A program made the position numbers and the translations under genes. The notes under the pieces were generated by a model, which had not been told where the DNA came from, ran no database searches, and was given only the letters and a program-made list of their open reading frames with translations. Below, piece by piece: positions 45,431 through 56,378 of a DNA stretch of 64,000 nucleotides (the first letter of the stretch is position 1; every line of letters starts with the position of its first letter). This DNA comes from Gloeophyllum trabeum ATCC 11539 (lineage: Eukaryota > Basidiomycota > Agaricomycetes > Gloeophyllales > Gloeophyllaceae): positions 531,169 to 595,168 of the forward strand of contig NW_006920419.1 in NCBI RefSeq assembly GCF_000344685.1, given 5' to 3'.

Positions 45431-46864
45431 GGGCCCAGCGATACGCGTCCGCTAGGACGGAGGGGAGTGCACTGGCAGCCTCTGGACGTGGGCGTAAAAC
45501 TTCGCTCCGCGTTGTATGTTCCGAATATATCTTCCCTGCCCGTCACTGCAAGGTAAGGGAAGCATTGACGATTGGCCGAATCAGTTCTGTCAATGGAAAC
45601 AATCCGAGTCGACCTATGATCATATCTATCAGCAATCCCGCAGTCTAGTGGAGCCAACAATTCTACGCCAGCTGGTCAACTTCTCACCGTTACGGGGGGC
45701 CAACGCATTGAGGACGTGATTGGCTCTGAGGAATGCGTCCTTAGAACTTTGCAGAGGTGCAGTGTTCATATATATCGTCCCTCGTACCAGTGACAGGTGA
45801 CAATGTGCATCACATCATTTGGAAGCCTGGCGTAATATAGAGGTCTATACGGCGGTAAGCTAGAAAGAAACCGCCTAGGCTTCGTCCCGAACCAGAAGCC
45901 CAGCAACCTCATAAGTTATGGTAGCGTAAGCTCTACCTGTACCTGATACAAAAACGACGAGGTTTGTGGCACTGCGTACGATGTTCGAGACCAGATATAT
46001 ATGCTGTTTGAATAAAAGTTGGTAGCTGAGCCGTACCGCAGCGATTTCATTCGCGAGAGATTCGCGGAGGTATTACACGTATTCCCACGACGTATCGCAT
46101 CTACCTGTGATTGGACTGGGGCCTTATCAACCGTCATAGGCTCGTATATACTTAGACTACATGCATACATGGCAGTGGTTCCTTGCTATTAGTCTTGGGC
46201 CTGGCTTCTTACGAGCGATACCACCTCAGTCTCCGAGGGAACAACTGCCTTCTGTGCTCTCAACTACCAGTACCGTATGTTCCGGCCGGGGAATCATACC
46301 ACCGAGTCCTAGCACAGAAAGATTAGATATCGAGTGTATGCGGCCTATCAAGACACTTACACGTCCTATCTGGAGGTTCTTAATCTTAAGCCACAAAGCG
46401 CCGCGGGATATTTTATCGAAACACTCTTACAGACATGGTGGTTTTTGTAAAGGCTATGCCGCTTCCCCATCCCGAAGACTCTTCGTATCACAGAGCAACA
46501 TTGAATCATTCAGGACGTGGGGCCCGTCAGCTTGTTGCATGAAGGGGTTGGACTTCATTCGGCCTGATCAGTATATATATCAGCCTTCTGGTGATACGGA
46601 ACACCCATCTCCTGAGGTTCCGTGGAACGCTATCAGTAAGAAACAAGACAATGGATTCGGAACGGTCCGGCCCAATTGCATCACCCGCACAATAATCCCC
46701 GCTACATAACAGAAAGAATTACAGACTGGGTGCCCGACTATAATTCAGTACAATCGTTGAATGGACCTGCTACTAGATGTTATGTCCATGTAAGACTAGG
46801 GAGACTTCAGACCCCGTGCTCACATCAATCCACTACAACCTCCCGCCTCGTTCGAAATGTAGTT
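45431..46864. other. Intergenic stretch
   Basis: Promoter side of the second 7-TM gene. The longest frame (46161-46709) has no recognisable motif, and its codon use is unlike the neighbouring genes. Nothing supportable. Confidence 0.4.
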
Positions 46865-47487
46865 TCACGATCCACGTATAAAAGTATCCGCCAAGCAAAT
46901 GAACAGGCTCTCGGTGAGGTCCAGTCCGCCCACTGGGCACCCGGTGCACTACAGTTCAGTCAGCTTATATCGCAAGTTCAACCCGGAAACAATATAAAAA
47001 TAGAGGAAGAGGCGACTGCTGCGAACGAATCTTGTCCACGATTTCCGCGCTGGCAGTTTTCCCATTCGCCGTGATGGAGATGCGCTCGAAGCAGTGGGGG
47101 CCGGCGTAGCCAGACCCGAATTCCTACAGGCGGTATTCAAGTTACGTCGTCGGAACATTGGGAGCTTCGGTTTTCGGTTATCATAAACTCACCGCTGCGT
47201 CCAAAGTTACGACATGCAATTGCATGCATCAATACCGTTGAAATGCGTAACAGACCTGATTAACTTACACAGCCAATAGACTGGTTTGTGACCTCGCAAG
47301 TCCCGCTGCATAACGTTTTCAGCTACCGTACGCGGACAACTTATAGTCCGATGTTGTAATAAGTCATGCAAGTGTTGCTGACCCGCTTCTCCAACTCCGT
47401 CCTATTGCGTCGGATGGCGTGAGCTCGATTCGCGGGCCTGGGAAGACCCTGCTATGACGGCGAGGAAGGGGGCGGCACTGGGGACAT
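46865..47487 (-). pseudogene. Loosenin-like copy D, decayed
   Basis: All five exon positions of the family can be followed but are damaged. Exon 1 region (to 47487) retains FLAVIAG and RRNRTELEKRVSN but in different frames. The exon 2 equivalent reads LGTCEVTNQSIGC. The exon 3 acceptor is lost (CATG instead of CAG). In exon 4 (FGSGYAGPHCFERISITANG) the donor GT after VDK has become AT. In exon 5 the conserved GSW has become GS-stop (TGG to TGA). It is closest to copy E, with which it shares a tandem duplicated segment. A secreted barrel protein is no longer produced. Confidence 0.85.
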
Positions 47488-49196
47488 GTCTTGAAGCTTG
47501 TTCTTGGGACGAGTGTTGAGCATTAGAAAGGTTGCATAAATTGAAGGGATGAGTGATGATTTGTTTGAAGTTTCTCCGCAATTGATTCGTATACGCCAGA
47601 GTCAGAGGCAGTAGGGCTTAGTTCTCGAAATTCTTCCCAGATGCGATTTCCGAACGTGCCCATAGAGTTGGCGCGCGGGTCTCTCGCAGTTCACCGTGCA
47701 CGACAGCCACACTTGGCTTAACGAGGGTGCAGCGAATATAAGGCAAAGTGTGATCGCGGAGCTCAATTCCATTCGTAAGCGCGTAAGCATTGAGAGTCGT
47801 AGGAGCGATCCACTATACACCTGAGGTGAATGGGCCACGAAATGCGCGACAGAGAGGTTTTGGGTTCCGATGCAAATTGAGGTCTAGGGAAACGGGCGTG
47901 CCACGCTCGCTGATGTCGCATACATCCAAGAAACCGCTCCATAAATTCATCGCCACGGGTCCTTGAGGTAAGGCGGCAGGCTCGTGATTCAAGGAGACAC
48001 CAGCTAGGCCCCTTAACGTTACGCTTTTTTACACAAACCACAGCCCTGGAAGTCGCCACCAGCATTGATGCCAGGATTGCCATCGTGAACACTGCTGATT
48101 TGCGCGGGCACCATTAGGCTGAGGCGGCCCGCCTGATGTTCATCAGAAAGACAACGGCGACGAGCATTGCCTTCTCTGAACCGACCCACCGCCCTCAAAC
48201 TAATCGCCCGTATTGAATTGATATCAGGAACCCGGTCAACAGGTAGGGCCGAAAGCTACTGCGTTGAGCGCAGCTGGATGACGGGATGCACCCCGCGTTG
48301 GGCGCTAGTGAAACCCGACCGAGCTAAGTAGCACTAGCGACAGCTCGATCGAGAGGTCCAGTATGCGATGTCCCAGAGACCTAATACATAGCAGTGTCCG
48401 CTCCATGGGGTTGCAATCCCTGACCAGTGCCAGCCTACGCTAGCGCTACGCCATCACTGCATGCCACATCAAATTGTCAGTAAGAAAGAGAAGGGAGAAA
48501 AATGGTGGCGCATAGTTCGCATCCTCGAGCCTTTGCAAGATGATGATCACCGGGCGCCTTCCCTTAGTCCGACAGTTTGTTTGGTTTGACGTCCGGGCAA
48601 CCGAATACACATCCTGGACGGCACGTCGGGGACCCCGCTCGGTGATGCATTGGTACAATCATACTTTCAGACTCTGAGCGTACATTGTGCGGCCTAAGGC
48701 CAAATGGAGAATGAAACAAGCCAGTTCGAGGGTATTCTAAGCGGTCGTCCTGCCAAAGCCGTTCGCCGGGGGAATGAGATAGTGGTGCCCCCCTCCCCCC
48801 TCATGTTTTTGACATGTCTGAGAGTCAGCCATGCAATGCCATGGTGGAATGGAGGGGTAGAGATGGCAGACAGTATCATATTCTATGTTTGAACCCATGA
48901 GTTCTGGACGATATCCATCTGAGTCTTGGGATGGGCTAGTGCCAGCGAGCGCCTGCAGATGAATCGAATCCCTGCCAGTGTGAGTGCATTCCCGTCAGAG
49001 CATTGGCAAAGCGTCATGATATGATTCGGTGCGAAAGTGAAACAGTGGTCCCGAGCGAAAGGCGCAGAAACATGAGCAGGCTTGGGATTGAGGAGTTTTG
49101 CTAGTAGTAAATACGGGCCTTCCAGTCCTAAGGGAGAACTTGAAGGGGGGAAACACAGCCTTAGAATCAGAATCGCTGGTCAAATGACAAGTTGCG
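47488..49196. repeat. Duplicated segment, unit 1 (upstream of copy D)
   Basis: Aligns in patches with about 50181-51836: CACGAAAT.CGCGACAGAGAG, CAGAAAGACAACGGCG, GGCGCTAGTGAAACCCG, and TTGTGCGGCC..GGCCAAATGGAGA stretches occur in the same order. Together with copies D and E this is a head-to-tail segmental duplication of about 2.3 kb, now strongly diverged. No intact gene recognised. Confidence 0.65.
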
Positions 49197-49208
49197 CGTG
49201 ACGTCACG
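49197..49208. promoter_or_regulatory. CGTGACGTCACG palindrome 1
   Basis: Perfect 12-bp palindrome with a TGACGTCA core (the CRE/bZIP recognition form), at the end of duplicated unit 1. Confidence 0.5.
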
Positions 49209-49546
49209 TATTCATAGCGTGGCTATGTACCCCCTCGCCGCACTGTGCGTTGCTGTATCTAAGGGAAGTACGCTGACTCCGTTAGGAACGAAAGGGTTAA
49301 TCTATGACTTCTCATTTAACGCGGGAGCTATTTAGGAGTAGAACCATCATCCATTTGATGTTTCATTTACACACATGACAGATCGGTACAACGACAAGCA
49401 GACTACTATACATTATAACCAAGAAATGAGCTTCGCGGGATGTGTAGATCATCAACCACTACTATCCGGTAATTCAGGAACGCCGCGTCCAAAACGACCT
49501 GCGTTCGGCTTGACTCGAATTCGCCGGGCTACATCCCCTCCGCCAT

Positions 49547-50180
49547 CTAGACGTAGTTCCACGAACCGTAAATGACACCAGTGCTGAGAGGCGCGAAGAA
49601 ACTGAACAGGCCCTCGCTGAGGTCAAGCCCACCAACAGGGCACCCGGGACACTAACAGGGGTACGAGATTCATGAGGTGTCGAAAAGAGGAAAAGGGAGG
49701 AGACTGCGAACCTTGTCGACGATCTCGGCAGTGGCCGTCTTCCCATTGGCGGTGATGGAAATGTGCTGGAAGCAGTGCGGGCCGGGGTAGCCAGACCCAA
49801 AGTCCTGAGGACAGTCAGTGCGTTGTTCGGATATTGGAAGCGTCGCTGGGTAACTCACAGTTGCGTCCAACGCTACGACCTGGAATTCTATACATCAATT
49901 CCGTTCCAATGCGTAACAGACCAGATTGCTTACAAAATCGGTAGGCTGGTTGGTGATCCCGCAAGCCCCGCTTCAAAACATCTTCAAGTTCAGCCACCGC
50001 AGGTAGACCCGCGCAGAGAACTTACAGTCCAACGTTGTAATAAGTCATGCGAGCGTTGTTAACGCGCTTGTCCAGGTCGGTTCCGTTGCGTCGCACAGCG
50101 GTGAACTCGGTGGGTGAGCCCTGGGCCAAGCCGGCCATGACAGCGAGGAAGGAGACGACAGGCACGACAGAGATGAACAT
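49547..50180 (-). CDS. Loosenin/expansin-like secreted DPBB protein, copy E
   Basis: Five exons: 50026-50180, 49934-49970, 49859-49879, 49712-49804 and 49547-49651, giving 136 aa. The signal peptide is MFISVVPVVSFLAVMAGLAQGSP. The barrel reads GACGITNQPTDF, VVALDAT, FGSGYPGPHCFQHISITANG, EIVDKCPGC, GGLDLSEGLFSFF and GSWNYV. The segment FAPLSTGVIY differs from the usual FADPxVGVLT. Exon lengths equal those of copies A, B and F. It groups with F and with the broken copy D. The gene is intact; secretion and wall-loosening are family inference. Confidence 0.92.
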
Positions 50181-51833
50181 GTTGTTCTTGCTGCGAATAC
50201 TGAGTATTGAGGAAGGAGAGTGTAATACGAGAGTGGATTGAGCGGATGGATGGTGAGAGTCGACAGAGCAGCTTTATATACGCCAGGATGATAGGCAGTA
50301 GGTTTACGGTCAAACGCGATTTCCAGGCGGAGACTAAGGCATGGCCGCCCGGTCTCTCAGAGTTCTACACCTCAGGAGAAGAATGGCCCGCACCTTGAGT
50401 GTGCAATGAGTCTAAACCGCAATTGTCAACGGTGAGCTAGAGCCATTATTAAGCAGCGGAGGTTGGAGGGGCGATTCATCCCACAGTATACCCGAGGGAC
50501 GGATGGGTCCACGAAATACGCGACAGAGAGACCGTAATGGCAGCTCCAGTTCTGGAAGAGGCAAAGCCGCGAGCTGGTATCCAAGCAAACAGTAAGAGGG
50601 TTTGATGTTAGACTCTAACACAAGCCACCCCCTGGAACTCATCGCCATAATTGATGTGAGGACCGTAACTGGAATCTGCTGAATTGCACGGAACGGCGTG
50701 ACAGAGAGGCGGCATGCTGATATCCAACAGAAAGACAACGGCGCTTAGCGTTACGCTGTCTGATCCAAGCCACTAACCTGGAATTCATGACCAATGTGAA
50801 GTCAGGAACATCGTCGGTAGGCAGCACCGGAACGACTGAATTAAGGGCAGCGCTATGGCAGGGTCTGTGTTGGACGTACCAGGCGCTAGTGAAACCCGCT
50901 TGCACCCAGGACGCAGGAGTATCGAGAGGCAATAATCCAAGTTGCAATGTTCCAGAGATCGCAGCGGTATCCGCTCCACACGGACCGCTACGCCCCTGAC
51001 CTCTGCGTGCCACATCACATCCTCGTGCAGGAGTCGTAATAAGCGGGGAAGACCGCAAGGTCGCGCACAGGATAGTGCCGTTCTATTCCTTTAACAAACG
51101 TTTGATGATGGGCCACCTACGTCGGTCGAGTTGGGCTTAGCCGTCCAAGCAACCGAACATGCATTTGTCGGCGGTACATCGAGCATCCCAGATGGTGATC
51201 CGTCAGTATAATCGGCACTTAGATTCGCAGAGTAGGTTGTGCGGCCCAGCCTGAGGACCAGATGGAGAAAGAAAAAACTCACTCTCGCAGTATCATGAAG
51301 CGGTTATTCTGACAGATCATAGATACCATCCCAATTGTTTGAGCTGGCGGCCTACACATTCTTCCTCTCGAGCAAAAACCTCCGAGAATCACCAGTGCAG
51401 ACGGCTGATTGACAGAGGATAGATGAGGAATGACACGACAATTGGCCGATGACCTTCCTTGGCCGCCAGCACATCCTATTGCGATAACATTCGCCGTATG
51501 ACCGATTAAATGGTAGGCAAAGTCAATACCCATGAATCGACCGCTACAAAAGGCATCGACCATTTGGCAATGTCTTCATCGCAGCACTATTTCTTGAGCA
51601 CCAAGCCCGCCAGACCTGGTCGTTACATGGAAAGGTGCCTATACCGCAACGCAGACAGAGCGGATTGTGGAGGGCTAAGGTAATCCCTGGAAATTCATTC
51701 ATTAGGCTGTGTCCGCCTCAGTAAGCACCTGAGAGACACTGCGAGGTTGACAATGACCTAGGACCAGGACTTTACATTACCGGGACAGCGTTGTCGTAAG
51801 GCAAAGTAGAGGAGAGTACTTAGAGTAGAGGTA
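50181..51833. repeat. Duplicated segment, unit 2 (upstream of copy E)
   Basis: Counterpart of 47488-49196 in the same order and orientation, including the copy E promoter. Both units end at a CGTGACGTCACG palindrome. Frames inside do not correspond between the two units, arguing against a hidden conserved gene. Confidence 0.65.
50272..50280 (-). promoter_or_regulatory. TATA box of copy E
   Basis: TATATAAAG on the minus strand, 92 bp upstream of the copy E start codon. Confidence 0.6.
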
Positions 51834-51851
51834 ACGCGTGACGTCACGCGT
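51834..51851. promoter_or_regulatory. ACGCGTGACGTCACGCGT palindrome 2
   Basis: Perfect 18-bp palindrome containing the same CGTGACGTCACG core as 49197-49208 and 56367-56378, at the end of duplicated unit 2. Confidence 0.55.
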
Positions 51852-53060
51852 CCCATCCTTTGTCCCGTCGTGAGCTTGAGCTCCAGCCTTACAGGTATTC
51901 TACACCCTTCAGCTCTCGTCTCCTCACCGCTGGCTCGTCATTATTGACATTTAATTTCGCCTCAATAGCGAAGCCTTTGCTGGACGTTAACATTAACCGA
52001 ACGTCGATCTCCCTAATCAAACCTCGGGCCCGAGCTGTTGGGATCTGAGCGTGCTTGCCAGTGTGCGGTCTACTTTATACATGGATTTCGGCGAGTACCT
52101 GGATGTTACAGCACGCATTGCAGCCTCCTGGCGATGTGACTCGGCTTGGGACCTCTTTTAGTTGGTTAGTCGAATCTTGGCCAAGTCTCATGCTGGGCCC
52201 AACTCTTCAACTTCGAAGTTGACAAGTGCAATGTTGGCCTCAGGAGCTTCTGGAGGTGCCTCTCGCATACAGATCGTCCGTGCTCTGAAGCATTCTGACA
52301 AATAAGATGGCCTATGCGTCGTACGTCTCCCAATGCCTGGGTCCTGCTGGCATGCGTCCCAGAAACAAAACTGCACTGTGATCCAAGAAACGGATCGGCG
52401 ATTCTACGGAAGACCAAAGAAAACCCCTTCAAGTTAGGTTATAACATGGAGAACATAGAGCGGTACGCCGTCAGCTTGATGAGGGCGAATATAGTGATGT
52501 CCAGACCCTACGATCCAAGCTCATGCGTTGCTGGTACCCAAGGCTTTAGACTGCCTTGGTCAATTGAAGCTACCATGTATTTCCATGTGCATCCCCGTTT
52601 ATAGCGCTCAAGGTTTACGAGTTCCATCCCTGCGGCCCGGGCTACATCCAACAGCGGGATGTAGTGGAATCCATTGTTCTCGAACAAACTGTATGCTCTG
52701 CCCGCAGGCGTTAATCTAATGAACGTCCTGTTCTTACCAGAGGCGACTCAAGCCCCCGGCCCGCTGATAGTGGGAGAATACAAGCTAGTATCCAATACGA
52801 TTGCAAGAGCTACAGTATTCACAAACACGTAAGCAACCAATGGAGTGTCTACGGAAACAAGAAGAAGAGCACAAGCAATGCAGTACACGCTATACACAAG
52901 AAATAAAACATCAGTAAGCTACTTGTTCCCGTCCCAAAAGCAATACATTCCACCCGCGAGGCATCATTACAAGCCAGTCCGAATTCTTCCCATTCTCTTC
53001 TCACGTTCACATGTAGTACGGCGGGCTCGGCGGGTCAGAACATCTACAGCCCAAGACCCG
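51852..53060. other. Intergenic stretch
   Basis: Lies between the palindrome and the 3' end of the F-box gene. No coding signal or repeat recognised. Confidence 0.45.
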
Positions 53061-55127
53061 TCAGTAATCAAGATACTCTCCCTGAACTCCACTGGCCCTG
53101 TCGTACGGCGGCTCCGCCCAGATCACCCTGTCGACGCGCCTCTTCAGCCAGCTCACGATATCCTGCCCAAGAGGAACGCATTCAAGGATCTCCAACTTCT
53201 TCAGCCTCGCGGGGCTCACACCCGCATGCACGGGGCCGACCCCGCCGCCCTCGGGATTCCGCGCGTCTATCAGCTGTACGAGCTTCCCGAGGCCGTCCTG
53301 GTGTCCGTGACAGCTCTTCAACCCGAGCGTGGTGAGGCCGGGGCATATCCACTGGTTATTGTGGTCTTCGTCCGGACTCGCGAGTGTCATCAGGAACGTT
53401 TCGAACGCCGCGCCACCAACCTTCAGTGACTTCAGGAACGGCAGGTCCGCAAGGAAACCCCAGCTGACGATGGAGCCAGAGAAGTAGTACGACCCGCTGT
53501 TTGCGTACGCGAGCGCAAAGTGCGTGAGCGGCGGGTTGTTCGAACGCGCCAGCAGGTTGGTGATGGTATCCTCAATGGGGTCGCGCGCTTCGATATCGAG
53601 TGCGAGGCGTGTCAGGGACGGCGTAATCAGGTGGTCAGCGAGGATCGAGAAGTGATGATGCCCGCCGAGCGTCAGGTCCTTCAGATGGACAAGCGTGGCC
53701 ATGTTCAGCGGCAAGACTGGCGGGAGTACCTGGTTGAAATGAAGCGCAAGTTTCTCGAGCGCCGGGTTCGCTGTGATTATGCCCAGTATCCGGTCGAGAC
53801 TCAGCGGGTTGGGCAGAGCGCGGATGCTCAGCGAAGTGAGGTTGTGCCTGAGGATAGGGGATGACCAATGGAAAGGGATGTATTGCAAGGTCAACGCCTG
53901 CAGCCGTGTAAACCTCACGGGGGCGTTGATATCTGTCGCTATCCACGTCCAATCACCGAAGAACCCAGGGTTGGCACACGACACCTCGAATTCCTTCAAC
54001 AACGGTGCATTCTCTGGATAATACAGAGTCAGTGATGAGGTATCGAACAACTGGACAAAGCGAGCTCACTATTGATGGACTTGAGCGCGCTGATGGAGGT
54101 AAAGTGCTTGTCGAATCGGAATAAGAACCTCTCCCAGCGGTGAATCTGCTCCACCAGGTAGAAAAAGGCGATATGACCCCAGTGGTCATCGTGGCGGCCG
54201 CGAGAGCGACCGCGGGCTGTGGAGGGCGTCGGCGGCGGGGACCCAGGATGTGTCGGATGAACGGGCCCTTGCGGTATCGGAATTACTTGGATGGGGCCCC
54301 CTCCTGCCGCACCGTGGACGTATGTTACGGCACCTGCTGGGTCCGCTTGCGGGGGGGCAAAGCTCGGAATGGGCGACGGGGAGCGGGAGCGATACGGTGC
54401 GAGAGGCGTGCGCTGTGCGCGAAGGTATATCTCGATGTCTAGAGGAATCGTCGGGCCCGCGCGTTCGAGCCACAGGCGGAGAACGTCGGGTGAGGTGGTT
54501 TCGTCCGTTACGAGGCGGATCTGGGGATGGTGCGTCAGTTCGCTCTGGTTAAAATTTTTTTGAGAAAAATCGGGCTGGGCCAGGTGAGGCTACGGAATGT
54601 GGCGGCCACATCAGCCACGCCCGGAGGTTACGGGCTACAAACAAGGACGTGCCATAGCGGGAGAGGGGGATCAACGACGACGACGGCGTCGTGCATGACC
54701 TTCGAGTCTGAGCGCTCGCGAGCCCTATCCCAAGTCAAGAAAACCGTCTACTCACCTTACGCCACATTCTGGGGGTTCCCAGTGCTACATCCCGCCACGC
54801 ACGGCACACAGCTGCGTGGACCCAGGCATGACCCGGGACCTCCTCGCATTGCACGAGGAATATTTCCCGGAGCAACTCCCTGGGCAGTCTCCAAACGGGG
54901 GCGAGCGTGGACTTGGCCTCCGCTATTTCGTGCTGGAGCTGGGATCGCTCCAGTTCGAGTTGGTCGATGCCAGCCCTCAGCTCTGCCACAACTCGCTGGA
55001 GGTGATGCTGGGTGGACTCGAGCTGGGCCTCTATGTCGCCTAGGGTTTTCTCTTTCTCGTCGAGGCATCGACGGGCATCCTGGCGCGCCGACTCTGTTGG
55101 TGGCTCGGAGGGATTCTGCGGAGACAT
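53061..55127 (-). CDS. F-box protein with C-terminal leucine-rich part
   Basis: Three exons: 54756-55127, 54070-54520 and 53061-54013, giving 591 aa. Residues about 24-75 form a coiled coil (KEKTLGDIEAQLESTQ...). The F-box follows at about 78-124 (VWRLPRELLREIFLVQC, then VCRAWRDVALGTPRMWRK). Exon 2 continues with LVTDETTSPDVLRLWLERAG, then a Pro/Gly-rich insertion. Exon 3 carries leucine-rich stretches (LQALTLQYIPFHWSSP, ALEKLALHFNQVLPP, LTRLALDIEA, LTTLGLKSCHG). This is the usual plan of agaricomycete F-box proteins, adaptors of SCF ubiquitin ligases; the target is unknown. Intron 1 is long (235 nt). The start MSPQNPSEPP is preferred, although a Met lies 25 codons upstream in frame. Confidence 0.88.
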
Positions 55128-55681
55128 GGCTGTTGAGTGTGAGAGGGGAAATGGCCAAGCTGGGACCCATAAGTCTGAATTTAACCGAGGCACGTGGAGC
55201 ATCTTCTGCCGTTACCTAATCGTGAGGCTGTGCCACACAGGGTCTGGAGTGGCCAATGCAGATCTAAAGCAACCGGTACCGATGCAAAGAATCTGCTATG
55301 AATACAAAGCGGGCCATTGCTATTTAGTTGCCATGCTCAAAGCGGGCCATTGCTATTTAGTTGCCATGCTCAAAGCGGCCGAAATACACTTGGACCAACG
55401 ATGCCACTCGGTCTAAGCTCGCTGTAAAGGGTACCATCTCATTGGGACCTACAAACTGGGTCATGCGGCACTTGCAAAGTTCTATGCATGCCAATGCCGT
55501 TAGCAGCAGGAGATCATCCCTAACCTAGACAACAAGAGATAACAATCATTTCGATACAGGTTGACAAGATTATGGCACATGATACGAATTAGAGACATCC
55601 TAGAGCAATCAATAGCGTGTACAAAGTCCGACAGTGGAGAAACAACACAGGCAGAAACAGGAGCGAAAGAAAGCACATTGG
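55128..55681. other. Intergenic stretch
   Basis: Holds the F-box gene promoter, the 33-bp tandem duplication and the TOA2 3' flank. Nothing else recognised. Confidence 0.5.
55306..55371. repeat. 33-bp tandem duplication
   Basis: Two perfect copies (55306-55338 and 55339-55371) beginning AAAGCGGGCCATTGC and ending GCCATGCTC, followed by a 9-bp partial third copy. It lies between the F-box gene and TOA2. Confidence 0.95.
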
Positions 55682-56217
55682 TCACTTCTTCCCAGCCTCT
55701 ATCGCATCGCCGTTCTTGCACGCAATGATCTTGATCCGGGGTGCTGTGACCATCTCGTTCGACTCCATCTTGAAGGAGCCGTTCTTGACAATAAACGTCC
55801 ACACATCGTCGCACAATCGGTAGGTTTTCAGATGCCCCTGTGTGAAGCATGGCAATTGTGCGGTAATGCAGTGCAAGCCGAGCATTCATAACACAAATCG
55901 TACGAACCTTCAGCGTGGTCTTTGCTTTGACCTGCTTCACCATAGTATCCGCCAGGGACTTGTCAAACTGGCCGAAGTGACCGAGCGTTAGTTCTCTACG
56001 CCACATCACTCAGCCTGTCCGTCACGCGCTCACCTGCTGCAATACCTTCATAGCAAGCTGAGGCGTAATTTGTCCGCTCGTGATGAGTTCGTCAAGGGAG
56101 TCCGTCAAGGCCATCCCGATCCTGAGAGAGTCGCAGGGGTCAGTTCAGACGTTGTGGCACGGTCATCCCAGATTCCTACGATGAACCCCGGTAGAACTCG
56201 TAGTAAGCAGAGGCCAT
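55682..56217 (-). CDS. TOA2: Transcription initiation factor IIA small (gamma) subunit
   Basis: Four exons: 56180-56217, 56034-56121, 55908-55967 and 55682-55837, giving 113 aa, the normal length. The N-terminal four-helix part reads [20 protein letters not shown], then [20 protein letters not shown] and [13 protein letters not shown] QVKAKTTLK. The C-terminal beta-barrel part reads [20 protein letters not shown] and [12 protein letters not shown]. These are hallmark TFIIA-gamma sequences. The subunit joins the large TFIIA chain and stabilises TBP on TATA DNA in the nucleus. All introns are consensus. A CRE-type palindrome lies about 150 bp upstream. Neighbours are unrelated in function. No defects seen. 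Confidence 0.97.
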
Positions 56218-56366
56218 GGCGTCCTAAGGGTTCTAATACCGAGATTGCAGCGTCAGACGAGGTTGGAAAACCGTGCAAGACGGTCTGTTCGTTGGGCTGC
56301 AGGTCGCAGCAAGGTCGCAGCGCTTGAAAAGAAGAATGACAAAGCCGGCGCTGGGTGGATTGTACG

Positions 56367-56378
56367 CGTGACGTCACG
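56367..56378. promoter_or_regulatory. CGTGACGTCACG palindrome 3
   Basis: Same 12-bp palindrome as at 49197 and 51837, extended here to GCGTGACGTCACGC. It sits about 150 bp upstream of the TOA2 start codon, a plausible bZIP site. Confidence 0.5.

Noticed and set aside
46161..46709. 182-codon plus-strand frame
   Set aside because: No motif, unlike codon use, no partner exons and no conserved composition. Probably chance.
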